Source of the DNA: Asparagopsis taxiformis | Taxonomy: Eukaryota > Rhodophyta > Florideophyceae > Bonnemaisoniales > Bonnemaisoniaceae | Assembly: GCA_030407315.1 (NCBI GenBank) | Contig: JALQPE010002778.1 | Coordinates: 1 to 29,321, forward strand | Length of the DNA: 29,321 nucleotides | Reading direction: 5' to 3' | Part shown: positions 8,303-17,177 of the stretch, piece by piece | How the letters are laid out: every line of letters begins with the position of its first letter | Numbering within the stretch: the stretch's first letter is position 1 | Translations under genes and position numbers: made by a program | Notes under the pieces: model-generated | Databases searched by the model: none | What the model saw: the letters and a program-made list of their open reading frames with translations, nothing else | Told to the model about the DNA's origin: nothing

Positions 8303-10777
8303 ATGCGAAAGTGCGAGAAATTGATACAGAGTTTTATAGCTTCTGTTTCCCCTTCATTTCTTACCCGGCACTTCATTATTTCAGAACTGGATGACATGAC
8401 GAGATTCTTCAAGAGGAGTGGGTCCAGACTCAGTTCCAAATCAGGTCCTCCAGAAGAGGAACCGGGTACTTCCACCATGAAGCACACTAATACCGCCTTA
8501 TTTGCAGACGTCATGGAAGGGTCTACGAACACACGTGTTGATCCGCGGGCATGCATCCCACTCACTGCTGTTCGACAAGTAGTGCGCTCTGGTGTGTTGC
8601 GATTGAAGTCGATATTTTCTGGAAACATAAAGTCAGCACAATGTCAAGAACAAGATGAAACAAACGGAATTGATGGATTCATTTCGGGCTCCGACAATGC
8701 GATCGTAGTCGAGTTGACCGGGTCGTTCCAGCGCCACATTATTGACTTTTTCAAAACGATACGCGGTCCTCAGGGTGATTTTCTTTCTGACAGTGAGGCG
8801 AAAGAGAAGTCCGAATGCCGTTCCGTTTGGTACGGAGTTGTTGACGGTATGCACAGACTGACTGCAATCCAGGAGTTAATGGATGAGAACCCGGAGAGGT
8901 GGGACTCTTTTATGTGGCCTGTCACGATACTGAAAGGAGGTCATTCTATCCAAGTTCTGAAACAACTAGGCAGACATCAGAACCGTAAGCATGATGCAAC
9001 ATTATATGTCGAAACCACGTTCTATGATATCCTGAGCGGAATGAAAGAAGAAGCCCACCGGATGCAGAGCATGACCTCAAAGCCACCTACAGCCAAACAA
9101 GTTGCTGCCGCATATGATGGTTGCTCCCACCTCAAGGATAACACCGTCAGACAGACTGCTGCGACGGCATTGCGCCTTCCTGCGCGAGTGATCGAAGAGA
9201 TTGGAACAATTATGAATTCGGAGCATCCAGACTTGGCAGAACCTCCTTCTAGCAACAGTATGGCATTGAAAACTCGGAGAAAGGGTACTAATACCCCAAT
9301 GAAAAGCGTTGACTGTCGCGTGTATCGCAAATTTGTGAATATAACATCTTTGAAATCTGCAACCAAGTTCATGAATGCTTCGGGTACTGATGCTGAAGAA
9401 GTTCAAGTTCATACTCTTTACAGGCTTCGGGGAATCTCCAGATTGAATAAATTCAAACCAGTATCATACAAAGATACCCTCCAGCAATACGAATACACAT
9501 GCGCAGCGATGAAAGAAGCGCGTAAGTTCGAGGTTCTTCATGAAGGACAGGTATGGCCAAAGGGCATGGAATCAATCAAGCAGAATCTACTTCGCTCATC
9601 AAAGTTCGATACTGATGTTATGGAGAACATGGGAAACGATTATAATATTCTGGATGCTCTTTTGAAGCAGTACCGGAAAGTTTGCCCTCAAATTGCTCCC
9701 ATGAAGGAAAAGAAGTATCGGGAAAGCCATCGAAAAGACCCAGATCCCGATTCTTTCTGTCAGGAAATTGGCAAGACGGCAGCCGATAACGAAAATGCAG
9801 ATACAAGGGACGCGAAAGAAGAGAAACAAAAAGATGTCTCGAAGGAAGATAGTGTTCCTCAACTAGGCTCCGAAATATGTGATGAGGATATAGTCTCGGT
9901 ACCGAAGATGAGCCAGATAACGCAAGAATCTGTACAAGATGAAGTTGACGCTTCCGAAAAGGTTATCACCGGACCGAAAACTTCTATTCCAGTGGACCGA
10001 ATGATAACAGAGAACGATGTCTCTGCTTCACCTAGTATCAACTCAGACCGCCTCAACCTTCATTCTAAACGCGGTTCATCTGGTACGAATGAGCCAGAAA
10101 GAAAAGACTACGTTCTTGAAATGGGAATTACATGCTATCAGATGAAATGGCAGGACTTCGACAAGGAAATATGGACAGATGAGTACCCTCTTCAGGATTT
10201 AGTTCTTACCGACCCTCCGTATGGAACTCCGAATTCTAAATCCCTTCGTAATACCGCATATAACAATTTCATAAGTGATAAGGAAATCAATGCATTATGC
10301 CAGTTTGCAAGGAGAGCCTTGAAGCCAGGTGGCTGGTTTTTCTGTTTTGTATCATTCCGAAACTTTCCAGCATTCCTGCATGAGCTGAGAAACGTCGGTT
10401 TCGACGGTCCGGAATACCCTTTCGTATTCATGAAAGACACGAACACTGTACAAGCACATCGCGGAGATATGTTCCCACAAAACGCGTGCGAGTTTGCAGT
10501 TGTTGCCAGGGCTCCCGGACATCGTAAGGACGGTTTCAAGCCAGACCTTCGAAGCCAATATCACCTCGTCCCAACAGAAACGAAACGGAAATTCGCTGCA
10601 ATGTCCAGAATTCCCGTTTCGAAAGACAAACTTCTCACTCCAGGAACAAAATCTCCTGTTCTAACAGAAGAGAAACATATTGGAATGTTATCCGAGATAA
10701 TCAACACGTTTTGTCCTGAGAGGGTTCAGTTATTGATGTTTACGGAGGAACACTTACTACTGCGATCGCAGCGATGA
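8303..10777 (+). CDS. ParB-like domain fused to beta-class DNA methyltransferase (first frame)
   Basis: Probable site-guided DNA methyltransferase. Residues about 115-260 hold a ParB/Srx-type fold signature with DGMHR at 181-185, the G-x-H-R motif of ParB-family nucleotide and DNA-binding domains. A helical region follows (KDNTVRQTAATALRLP, near 275-295) that could be a helix-turn-helix. After a charged, disordered linker (about 480-610) comes a methylase domain with motif IV DPPY at 637-640 and LKPGGWFF near 673. DPPY favours N6-adenine or N4-cytosine as target. Motif IV before motif I is the beta-class order. The first ATG is 8303; the ATG at 8396 (MTRFFKRSG) has a purine at -3 and is a good alternative. 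The frame ends without motif I, which is in the next frame (see 10774-11334), so the gene carries a -1 shift. ParB-methylase fusions are known in phages and bacteria; here the setting looks eukaryotic. Confidence 0.8.
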   Translation: MRKCEKLIQSFIASVSPSFLTRHFIISELDDMTRFFKRSGSRLSSKSGPPEEEPGTSTMKHTNTALFADVMEGSTNTRVDPRACIPLTAVRQVVRSGVLRLKSIFSGNIKSAQCQEQDETNGIDGFISGSDNAIVVELTGSFQRHIIDFFKTIRGPQGDFLSDSEAKEKSECRSVWYGVVDGMHRLTAIQELMDENPERWDSFMWPVTILKGGHSIQVLKQLGRHQNRKHDATLYVETTFYDILSGMKEEAHRMQSMTSKPPTAKQVAAAYDGCSHLKDNTVRQTAATALRLPARVIEEIGTIMNSEHPDLAEPPSSNSMALKTRRKGTNTPMKSVDCRVYRKFVNITSLKSATKFMNASGTDAEEVQVHTLYRLRGISRLNKFKPVSYKDTLQQYEYTCAAMKEARKFEVLHEGQVWPKGMESIKQNLLRSSKFDTDVMENMGNDYNILDALLKQYRKVCPQIAPMKEKKYRESHRKDPDPDSFCQEIGKTAADNENADTRDAKEEKQKDVSKEDSVPQLGSEICDEDIVSVPKMSQITQESVQDEVDASEKVITGPKTSIPVDRMITENDVSASPSINSDRLNLHSKRGSSGTNEPERKDYVLEMGITCYQMKWQDFDKEIWTDEYPLQDLVLTDPPYGTPNSKSLRNTAYNNFISDKEINALCQFARRALKPGGWFFCFVSFRNFPAFLHELRNVGFDGPEYPFVFMKDTNTVQAHRGDMFPQNACEFAVVARAPGHRKDGFKPDLRSQYHLVPTETKRKFAAMSRIPVSKDKLLTPGTKSPVLTEEKHIGMLSEIINTFCPERVQLLMFTEEHLLLRSQR

Positions 10778-11334
10778 AGACAGCCCGTTCATGTGTGGTT
10801 GTGGAAGCTAGTACCAAGATTTTCCGTCTCGCTCATGAAAGACTTCGTTCTATTGCCGATGATTTGTATCATAATGATCTGAGATCACGTATCGGATCGA
10901 AGAAGAGGAGAACAGGGAATCATGCAGAGGATGGCGTTCTGCTAAGCCAACCGAAAATCTGTTCGCTACAGAAAAAGGGAAAAGATGATAATACAAATGC
11001 CGGTAAATACACTATCGAAGGAATAGAGAGAGTACTGAAAGGAGGAGATTCTGTTGAACTATACATTTTGGATCAGGTCGTCGGAAAAGCGTCTCTCCTT
11101 TGTGCAGGAACTAGTGATGAGAGGTTCCAAACTACAATACACAATGTACCTCTAGCGAACTTTCAAGGTGAGGATCAGAAACTTGTATCTTGTTATATGT
11201 TCGAACCGAACGAATGTTGTTTGGATTGTCCTTACCCGTACAAATACGGTGGTATTGAACCTCCTCCTGGAACTTGGAAAGGGCTGAACGGGATATTCGC
11301 ATGGGACTTGAACAAGATGAGGCCGTTGTCTTAG
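10774..11334 (+). CDS. Methyltransferase C-terminal part (motif I) plus shared PYP/WD module
   Basis: This frame is open from 10720 and is the continuation of the ParB-methylase. Just before the ATG it reads VIDVYGGTLTTAIAA (10729 on), the SAM-binding motif I (FxGxG-like), followed by SCVVVE, the acidic residue that holds the SAM ribose. The previous frame overlaps it by four bases. The coding sense passes between frames at about 10718-10723 (tgagagggt) by a net -1 shift. Residues about 93-184 form a separate module: GKASLLCAG, TIHNVPL, CPYPYKYGG, EPPPGTW and FAWDLNKMRP. The same module occurs near the N-terminus of the dioxygenase at 22.5-26.4 kb. It resembles the small C-terminal domain of proteins of plant CACTA transposons (V-H-x-V-x-L ... 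L-P-x-P ... G ... A-W-P); that link is inference. An AATAAA follows at 11382. Confidence 0.72.
   Translation: MKTARSCVVVEASTKIFRLAHERLRSIADDLYHNDLRSRIGSKKRRTGNHAEDGVLLSQPKICSLQKKGKDDNTNAGKYTIEGIERVLKGGDSVELYILDQVVGKASLLCAGTSDERFQTTIHNVPLANFQGEDQKLVSCYMFEPNECCLDCPYPYKYGGIEPPPGTWKGLNGIFAWDLNKMRPLS
11050..11326 (+). other. Shared module, copy 1 (C-terminus of the methylase)
   Basis: About 90 residues with GKAS, AG, T-x-HN-x-x-L, PYPY, G-x-E-x-PP-x-T, G, F-x-WD and MRP in fixed order. The same order and near-identical spacing occur in the dioxygenase protein (26044-26304, minus). The two host proteins otherwise share only a ParB-like domain, so the module is a real mobile unit rather than whole-gene duplication. 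Confidence 0.7.
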
Positions 11335-11381
11335 TCTTATTACGTATAGTTTCGCTCGGCAGATTTGAACAAAACCGCTGC

Positions 11382-11387
11382 AATAAA
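11382..11387 (+). terminator. Polyadenylation signal AATAAA after the methylase gene
   Basis: A canonical AATAAA lies 48 bases after the TAG that ends the methylase reading. Distance and strand suit a eukaryotic 3' end, which supports a separate transcript for the ParB-methylase rather than one shared with the transposase downstream. Confidence 0.5.
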
Positions 11388-11730
11388 CCTTTAGCTCTGT
11401 TTCGTACCATTTGTAAACCTTCAGAGAGGAAAGATTGTTCTCATTTTCCCCGTAATCATGGGCGCATGAAGAGGACAAATCAACCAATCAGCCGTACTCC
11501 ATTCACAACAGAGATTGATTTGACATAGGTATTTGGCGCTGTATCCTGGGCCAACTATCGCCGTCGAGGAGGCCACTCTGCATCCATATTAGATGAACGT
11601 CTCACCGGTGTCATTCCTACTCACCATGCATCTTGATCAACCGATATACTCGTCTTGCAGCCATCTCTTTTCCACGCTACCTGCAAATCTAACTACCGTT
11701 CAGAGATAATTCGTTCTGCTCCCACTGCAG
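11388..11730 (+). promoter_or_regulatory. Spacer between methylase and transposase; splice-acceptor-like end
   Basis: About 340 bases without a gene. The last 20 (ttcgttctgctcccactgcag, 11710-11730) are a pyrimidine tract ending in CAG directly before the ATG at 11731, which looks like a 3' splice site. The transposase transcript may therefore have a 5' leader intron, with its promoter in this spacer. This is inference; no TATA-like element stands out. Confidence 0.3.
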
Positions 11731-13215
11731 ATGGCTCCGCGTTTTCATCTCGCCGAAGCTAGGAATGACGCACTGGAGAAAGCCGAATCATACATGAAAT
11801 CTCTTTCTAGGGACTCCGAATCAGAACACGCTCCTTCTGTTGAAACCATATCTATGCCGCGTAGCCACGATGAAGTGATGCATGGAATAGTGGGTACTTC
11901 TTCCGACTCTTTCCGATCCACGGCTTCGATGTATAAACCATTTTCACGACTACAACACAGGAAGAATTATGAAAGTGTGACGAGGTCCAGTTCAGTTCGT
12001 CGAAAGAGCAGCATGCTAGAGAGGCGGGTGAAGTTCAGTTTGTCACTGCCCAAAACAGATATAAGAAGAATACCATGCTGCAATAAGGGATGCTTCAGAA
12101 AAACCGACCATGTTTTCCTTCGGAATGAAGCAGAACGAGTTTTGTTGTACAACAGGGACGATCGCCGCAGGTATCTGCACGCTCTACTGGAACCAAACAG
12201 TAACCGGTTCTACTTCTCTGGGAAGCCTGTGTGTTGCGAATTCCTAGAGTTCAGCTTCAAGTTTTCACGACACCTGCAGACCTCGGTAAAGAAAGCTTGC
12301 CAGAATGGGAGTCTTCCATTTATGGCTTCTCCGAAACGAATTTCTGGCTCTCCACATAGAGATGCAGTGATCTGCTTCCTTGAACGCTTGTCTGCCTCGA
12401 CTGCTGATATGATGCCAGACAGTGGAGAGAAGCATCTGCCTCTTTTCGAGAAGAAGGCTGTGTACGAGATGTTCTGCGACCAATTTACGTTATTATACTC
12501 GAACCGGAACCCACCAACTTTGAGCTACTTCTACAACACCTGGAACACGTTTTGTGCGAATATCAAGGTTCGGCGTGTCCAGAGGTTCACGAAATGTTCG
12601 GAATGTGAGTACATACGTGATAAACTGGAAGCCATCGGGACAGATATTCAACGCACTGCTCCGCTTCTGGAACGTCGCCAGCGTCATATCGAGATGGTGG
12701 TACGGGAACGCAGGGAGTATCAAAAGAAGTGTGAAGAAGCGTCACTATATCCCTCCAGGTTCACGTCTCTGATCGTAGACGGGGCTGATCAATCAGGATA
12801 CGGTCTTCCCCATTTCACGGTATGTACAAAAGCGACTGTTGGTCATAGTTTGAAGGTGAGACTTATAGGTGTTCTCGAACATGGTGTCCGAAAGCATCTT
12901 TCGTTGTACACACTTACTGCTGAATTCGAAACTGGGGCAAATCATATCATCGAGGCAATTCACAGGACTCTTACCAAAAAGGCTATGGGTTCGAGTCTTC
13001 AGGGAACACTGTACTTGCAGGTAGACAATTGCACGAGAGAGAACAAGAACACGTTTCTGTTTTGCTATCTAGAATGTCTCGTTGCTTGGGTGTGTTTGAA
13101 GAAGTACACGCTTCTTTCCTACCCATCGGCCACACCCATGCAGACATCGACCAGGCCTTTAGCTGTACCTCTCGCAGGCTACGTTCCCACAACGCCGTCA
13201 CTATGGAAGATTTAG
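11731..13215 (+). CDS. DUF7869-type DDE transposase-like protein (first frame)
   Basis: Probably the transposase of a DNA transposon. An N-terminal basic, Ser-rich part (1-105) is followed by a Cys-rich part near 115-190 (IPCCNKGCF, GKPVCCEFLEF). A coiled-coil-like stretch comes next (ERRQRHIEMVVRERREYQKK, about 310-330). The RNase H-like core then starts: LIVDGADQSG with D350, LYTLTAEFETGANH, and LQVDNCTRENKN with D432. These are the D-x-G-x-D and V-D-N motifs of the DUF7869 family, widespread in algae, oomycetes and invertebrates. Near residue 452 (about 13085-13090, ttgggtgtg) the family sequence jumps to the frame of 13029-14105, so the last 40 residues here are out-of-frame sequence. A -1 shift in a GGG run explains it. 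The gene lies 397 bp after the methylase on the same strand. Confidence 0.78.
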   Translation: MAPRFHLAEARNDALEKAESYMKSLSRDSESEHAPSVETISMPRSHDEVMHGIVGTSSDSFRSTASMYKPFSRLQHRKNYESVTRSSSVRRKSSMLERRVKFSLSLPKTDIRRIPCCNKGCFRKTDHVFLRNEAERVLLYNRDDRRRYLHALLEPNSNRFYFSGKPVCCEFLEFSFKFSRHLQTSVKKACQNGSLPFMASPKRISGSPHRDAVICFLERLSASTADMMPDSGEKHLPLFEKKAVYEMFCDQFTLLYSNRNPPTLSYFYNTWNTFCANIKVRRVQRFTKCSECEYIRDKLEAIGTDIQRTAPLLERRQRHIEMVVRERREYQKKCEEASLYPSRFTSLIVDGADQSGYGLPHFTVCTKATVGHSLKVRLIGVLEHGVRKHLSLYTLTAEFETGANHIIEAIHRTLTKKAMGSSLQGTLYLQVDNCTRENKNTFLFCYLECLVAWVCLKKYTLLSYPSATPMQTSTRPLAVPLAGYVPTTPSLWKI

Positions 13216-14105
13216 TTGAACAACTCAGAGTGTCCTATACTCCGGAACCCTCTGTCTCTCGTATGTTGCACGTGGCAAACTTCTCCGGTCTCTGCCGGAG
13301 TGAGAATTCGGTTGGAAAAGTGCATGCTTTCTCAAAATTCAGATACTTCAGGTTTCACCGATCCCAAGATACAGGAAAAAGTTATGACTTCTACAGAACT
13401 GCATGCGATGTTAAGATATTTTGTGAAGACAACTGGAAGCCTCTCCCAGTTCTCACTCCGGGGCTGAATGGTTTCCTGGTTAAGCCTCCTGAACTGAAAC
13501 GAACACCGAGTAATATCATACGTTCTCCTCCAGATCGACATGAGGTCCTGCTCCGTTTTCGTTCGGAAGAGAGCAGGGTCAATAACAATTCTAAAATGGA
13601 TCAGCTACATGAGCTTCTACGACAGGTTTATGAGGAAAGGGAAGATTCTTTTCATTGGAACCTCACCGAATGTTTCGAGATGAATGGCATGTATCGAAAA
13701 GGGAATCGGAACGTCGTCCCGATGGAGGAGGAACTCATGTCGACTGCAGATTGCATACCACTATCAGACTTGCCCTACTCGGTGAATCGCTTCGTGGCTG
13801 TAAATGGAGAAGACTGTACTACTGAGATGCCGTTCTGGCTAGGACAAATTATGAGTTGTAAGAAAAACAACGAAGGGGTTATTTGTCAGCTGTGTGTTCG
13901 GTGGTACGAGGTCTACGATGGAAGAGACGCATGGTCAGGTAAGTATAGGCCTGCCATGCTTCGCAAGGGGAGAACAACAGTGGCTTGGAAGGGACATATT
14001 TCGGTTGACACCGTCATTGCAGAGTTCCCTTCACTAACAAACAAGATGATAAGAGCTGGGGTAGAGAAAGAGATCAGGTCAGGCCTGGCGTCTATTCCGA
14101 AGTAA
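13029..14105 (+). CDS. DUF7869-type transposase-like protein, C-terminal frame
   Basis: This frame continues the protein of 11731-13215 from about 13088. It reads GVFEEVHASFLPIGHTHADI: the S-F-x-x-x-GHTH-x-D-I-D motif (D39/D41 of this frame) is the third conserved acidic site of the family, followed by DQAFS. The upstream codons of this frame (13029-13085) are probably not translated. The rest holds a variable linker and a C-terminal module with PFWLGQI, CVRWYE and GKYRPA, which is also present in the relic at 5906-6173. Joined length would be about 790 residues, usual for the family. With the shift, the element as sequenced cannot make the full enzyme unless the ribosome shifts frame or the indel is an assembly error. 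Confidence 0.75.
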   Translation: MHEREQEHVSVLLSRMSRCLGVFEEVHASFLPIGHTHADIDQAFSCTSRRLRSHNAVTMEDLVEQLRVSYTPEPSVSRMLHVANFSGLCRSENSVGKVHAFSKFRYFRFHRSQDTGKSYDFYRTACDVKIFCEDNWKPLPVLTPGLNGFLVKPPELKRTPSNIIRSPPDRHEVLLRFRSEESRVNNNSKMDQLHELLRQVYEEREDSFHWNLTECFEMNGMYRKGNRNVVPMEEELMSTADCIPLSDLPYSVNRFVAVNGEDCTTEMPFWLGQIMSCKKNNEGVICQLCVRWYEVYDGRDAWSGKYRPAMLRKGRTTVAWKGHISVDTVIAEFPSLTNKMIRAGVEKEIRSGLASIPK

Positions 14106-14145
14106 AAACGCCTCGTCTTCGACGACACGAGTAGTTCAATCAACT

Positions 14146-14850
14146 TTGTTATCCTATTCAATCAATATAAAAAACATCTCTCATGTTCAATCAACTTCAG
14201 AAAGTTGGATTCTGGTTTGGAAAGTACGTTCTGTTCATAGCGAAATCAGTGTTTTCCGCCGAAATCGTAAATATTTGCAATTTCGGAATTGCCATGTATA
14301 CTACAGTGCAAGCAAAACTACTTCTCACGCAATCTCGGGGTATCCCGCCAAAGGCGCGCGATGGACCTCTTCTCACCAAACATCCGGTACCTCCACTGCT
14401 TCTGCTTCCCGTGATTTCTCCAAACCTGAGGAGGTCACAAAGGGCTCTGTACTTCAGGCGTGCTATCAGTTTCCGTCTTCGACTCCTGTGCTCTCCAAGT
14501 CCTCTAGTCCTACACTCTGGATAGTACTGGAAGTATTTCTTCCAGAACAGAGAAACAATCAGACTACTGATTCCGAAACCGTTTCATTTCCTCTACATCC
14601 ATGTGCCCTGGTCTATCCTGTCTCAAAGTATGAATCTCAAAATTACAAGGTACAGAAGCTCATGGGAAGTTGGTTTCTTCCTCTTACCGCTGGAGTTCGA
14701 AAGGTCGTTCTTATCCACAACTGTACTCCTGAACTATGCTCCATTAACTTCACAACTTGTTCTATGACACATGGTGTTCCATCTTTCCTCGATGGTGGAT
14801 CTTTTTCTATCATCACTAGAGAACATGGATACCCTCCCAGGGCTGGCTAG
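14146..14850 (+). CDS. Unrecognised 234-codon ORF after the transposase
   Basis: I do not recognise this protein. The second half reads like real coding sequence (GSWFLPLTAGVRKVVLIHN, then SMTHGVPSFLDGGSFSIITR and GYPPRAG), with balanced composition. The first 60 residues look less protein-like. The stop at 14848-14850 is followed by AATAAA at 14878-14883. It starts 40 bp after the transposase stop, in a different frame, so it could be a third gene of the same unit or a downstream exon. No signal peptide or membrane segment is evident. Confidence 0.35.
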   Translation: MLSYSINIKNISHVQSTSESWILVWKVRSVHSEISVFRRNRKYLQFRNCHVYYSASKTTSHAISGYPAKGARWTSSHQTSGTSTASASRDFSKPEEVTKGSVLQACYQFPSSTPVLSKSSSPTLWIVLEVFLPEQRNNQTTDSETVSFPLHPCALVYPVSKYESQNYKVQKLMGSWFLPLTAGVRKVVLIHNCTPELCSINFTTCSMTHGVPSFLDGGSFSIITREHGYPPRAG

Positions 14851-14877
14851 CTTTCTTCTACTACTACTACTCCATAC

Positions 14878-14883
14878 AATAAA
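14878..14883 (+). terminator. Polyadenylation signal AATAAA
   Basis: AATAAA lies 28 bases after the stop of the 14146-14850 frame. It is the best candidate 3' end for the transposase-side transcript. Confidence 0.4.
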
Positions 14884-16190
14884 GAATCTATCTTCCCTTT
14901 TCTACTCTTCCCACCTCACAAAACATCAAATCTTTACCTCAACATCTCTTCTGCTCTGTTCACTGTTAACGAATCATTGAACCTATACGTACCTACACTC
15001 TAATATCTTTTTATACTTTCTAGCAACTACTTGTACATCACTCTTTACATTTATTCTACACTGCATCCTTTCGACTTCATCCTTCTGACGTCATTCCTAT
15101 TCATTCAACATAATTTTTCTTCCACAATATACACGGGGCATGGCGCGTTGTAGGCCTCGTGGCCATCTCGGACGTCTTCTTCTGCTGTGCGACACATTTG
15201 TCCGCCATTTTTTGAAATAGAAAAAAGTGCGCGCTTTAGTTTCCCCAAGCGTCGTGCCAAGCGTCGTTTCTGACCGCCACGGCCACCTTCGCTGGACATT
15301 TAAGCGCGCCTACCGTCACTCTTTTCCACTCTTCTCGTCACTCTCTCACGTTATCACCCAGTCTTTCCACTCTCTACTATCTTCTCAGCAGAGAGCGGCA
15401 AAACTGGGTGATATCGTGCTTCGCATTCTATGGGATCCCCTTCTGCTTTCTCAATTCCCTCCCCCTTCCCATGTAACCATGTAAGTTCTCCATCTCTACT
15501 CTGACCAAGACGCTACAACGAATACTAACAGACTTTCTCTCTCCCATACTTCGGTTCTTTCTTCTCATTCTCCCCTTCCGCTCCCCTTCCGGTATGTATT
15601 TTCACCTTCTCTTCAACCGCTATGGGTTCATTTCAGTTTCTAACTTTTTCCTCTATTGATCATCTCCATACTTCATTTCGTCTCTACTATACTCCGAAAT
15701 AGGAAATAGGCTTTAGTTTTCTGCAGCTCACAGTGCATAGATAGCAGTTTTGTAGAGTAGAAATGGTAGTACTATCAATACTTTAATTCAGCGCTATTTC
15801 AGAATAAACTTTCTGTCTCCTTCCCTACCAGGAAGAAAACGCAATTCTGGTCGACATGACCAATCTGTCCTATTTTCAGTTCTTATCCGTCCTACCCTTT
15901 TCATCCTTAGATCCTATGACTGGAATAGTGGCGTCTCCCACCCGCCGAATGCCAGCGTCCCACACTATCCATTTCCGTCTCGTCCGCTGGTAAATTTCCA
16001 CTCCTGTCCGCCCTTCAACCACCCTTCTTGATGGTACTATACCAGTTAACTCAATGCTACAATCCACCTATACTGCTGGTTTGCAACCATTCAGCTGCAA
16101 CAAAAATCCATACAATATGATAGAAAAACCTACATGTACATTGGTAGAATCTACTTCAGACTACGGAATTATTCCAGTCTTTCGACTGCT
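14884..16190. other. Non-coding, pyrimidine-rich; promoter-like stretch near 15.1-15.4 kb
   Basis: No supported gene. Around 15170-15330 the composition turns GC-rich with CpG, and holds gtccgccattttttgaa, the direct repeat aagcgtcgt..aagcgtcgt, and an atttaagcgcgcc stretch followed by Py-rich sequence, as in a core promoter with an initiator. A short minus-strand basic ORF (15105-15299, MSSEGGRGGQKRRLARRLGK) overlaps it. An 11-bp inverted repeat (tatcacccagt 15352-15362 / actgggtgata 15403-15413) could form a stem with a 40-base loop. None of these is linked to an evident gene. Confidence 0.35.
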
Positions 16191-16195
16191 TCAAA

Positions 16196-16612
16196 CCAGT
16201 GTCGGGTCCGGTTGAAAACCAGTGGGTAGGCTGGTTTCCAACCAGCACTCACTGTGCCTACAACCACCCTACCCTCTGGTCATATTCCATCACCAACACT
16301 GGTATACTCCACTCCATTGGCTGGTCAAAATCCAGACCACCTCCTGAAATTAACCAGCAAAGTACGCTGGATCATAACCACTGTCCGACCCACCGCCGTG
16401 GCCTGGTGCAAACCAGTACCCCCTGGCCAAACCATACAATCCACTGGTTTTCAACCAGGCCACTCGTACTGTACATACACTGGAATTTCACCAGCAAATT
16501 TACTAAATTATTCGATGGGACTTATCCAGAGGTTGGGGATCGTTTTAACCAGCGACGTGGCCTGGTTTTTCACCACTGTACGAGCTAAAATCTGGGCTGG
16601 AAAAATAGCCAG
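16196..16612. repeat. Dense ACCAG/CTGGT block with many small hairpins
   Basis: ACCAG occurs at 16196, 16218, 16240, 16352, 16412, 16454, 16490 and 16548. CTGGT occurs at 16231, 16276, 16299, 16321, 16403, 16444 and 16562. That is fifteen 5-mers in about 370 bases, where random sequence would give about one. Pairs form hairpins such as gctggtt-tcc-aaccagc, ctggtt-ttc-aaccag and ctggt-gcaa-accag. The DNA between them is unrelated from one hairpin to the next, so this is a motif array, not a tandem repeat. Confidence 0.75.
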
Positions 16613-17177
16613 TTTTGCTCATGCTTTGTTTGTCTATCTGCATCGCACCTTGCACACTCACTTCACCCGTTTCGTGGATTGGAATTATTATGTCTGTCTG
16701 CATCGCGCCTCACTGCTCTCAGTCGGAATTCCACTTCGTTAGGTTCTCTCCTCCATCGCACCTTGTACACTCACTGCACCCGTTTCATGGATTTTAATTC
16801 ATTCTTTTAGTCTTTTTACATCAGTTTGGGCTGACTTTCGCGCCTTTGGACGCCTTTTACGTGTGAAGTTACATCGCGTGTGTACCACACTTCCCACCCG
16901 CTCTCTATTAGACTGTGTGCCACTGTTTATCACCCGTCCACCTCGGTTGCGCCCAAAAAGACTTAACTCTACAAGCATCTCTTCGGCAACAAACAAACAC
17001 TCCCACTAATGCTTGCACGTTTCGTACTATACCCAAAACAATTCAAAAACCTATTCTGTGGTCTTCTGTTGTATTCTCGTGCGGCGTTCAAAGTGTTTCG
17101 GAGCGCCCATCGGTATAGATAGGGGAAACTGCTCTCGGAGTAGTACAGAGATTGGAAACATGGACGGAAGAAGATGA
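16613..17177. other. Non-coding stretch with a degenerate repeat
   Basis: The phrase tctgcatcgc(a/g)cct followed by cactca/ctgctc, and ttcacccgtttc(g/a)tggatt, recurs at about 16637-16685, 16698-16720 and 16755-16795. It suggests two or three old tandem copies of about 60-110 bp. No coding motif was found on either strand. Confidence 0.35.

Noticed and set aside
10700..10730. Programmed -1 ribosomal frameshift in the methylase
   Set aside because: The bases at the switch do not fit an X-XXY-YYZ slippery heptamer and no clear downstream pseudoknot is seen; an indel is simpler. Kept only as a remote option.
13080..13092. Programmed frameshift in the transposase
   Set aside because: Only a GGG run is present, with no slippery heptamer in the proper phase.
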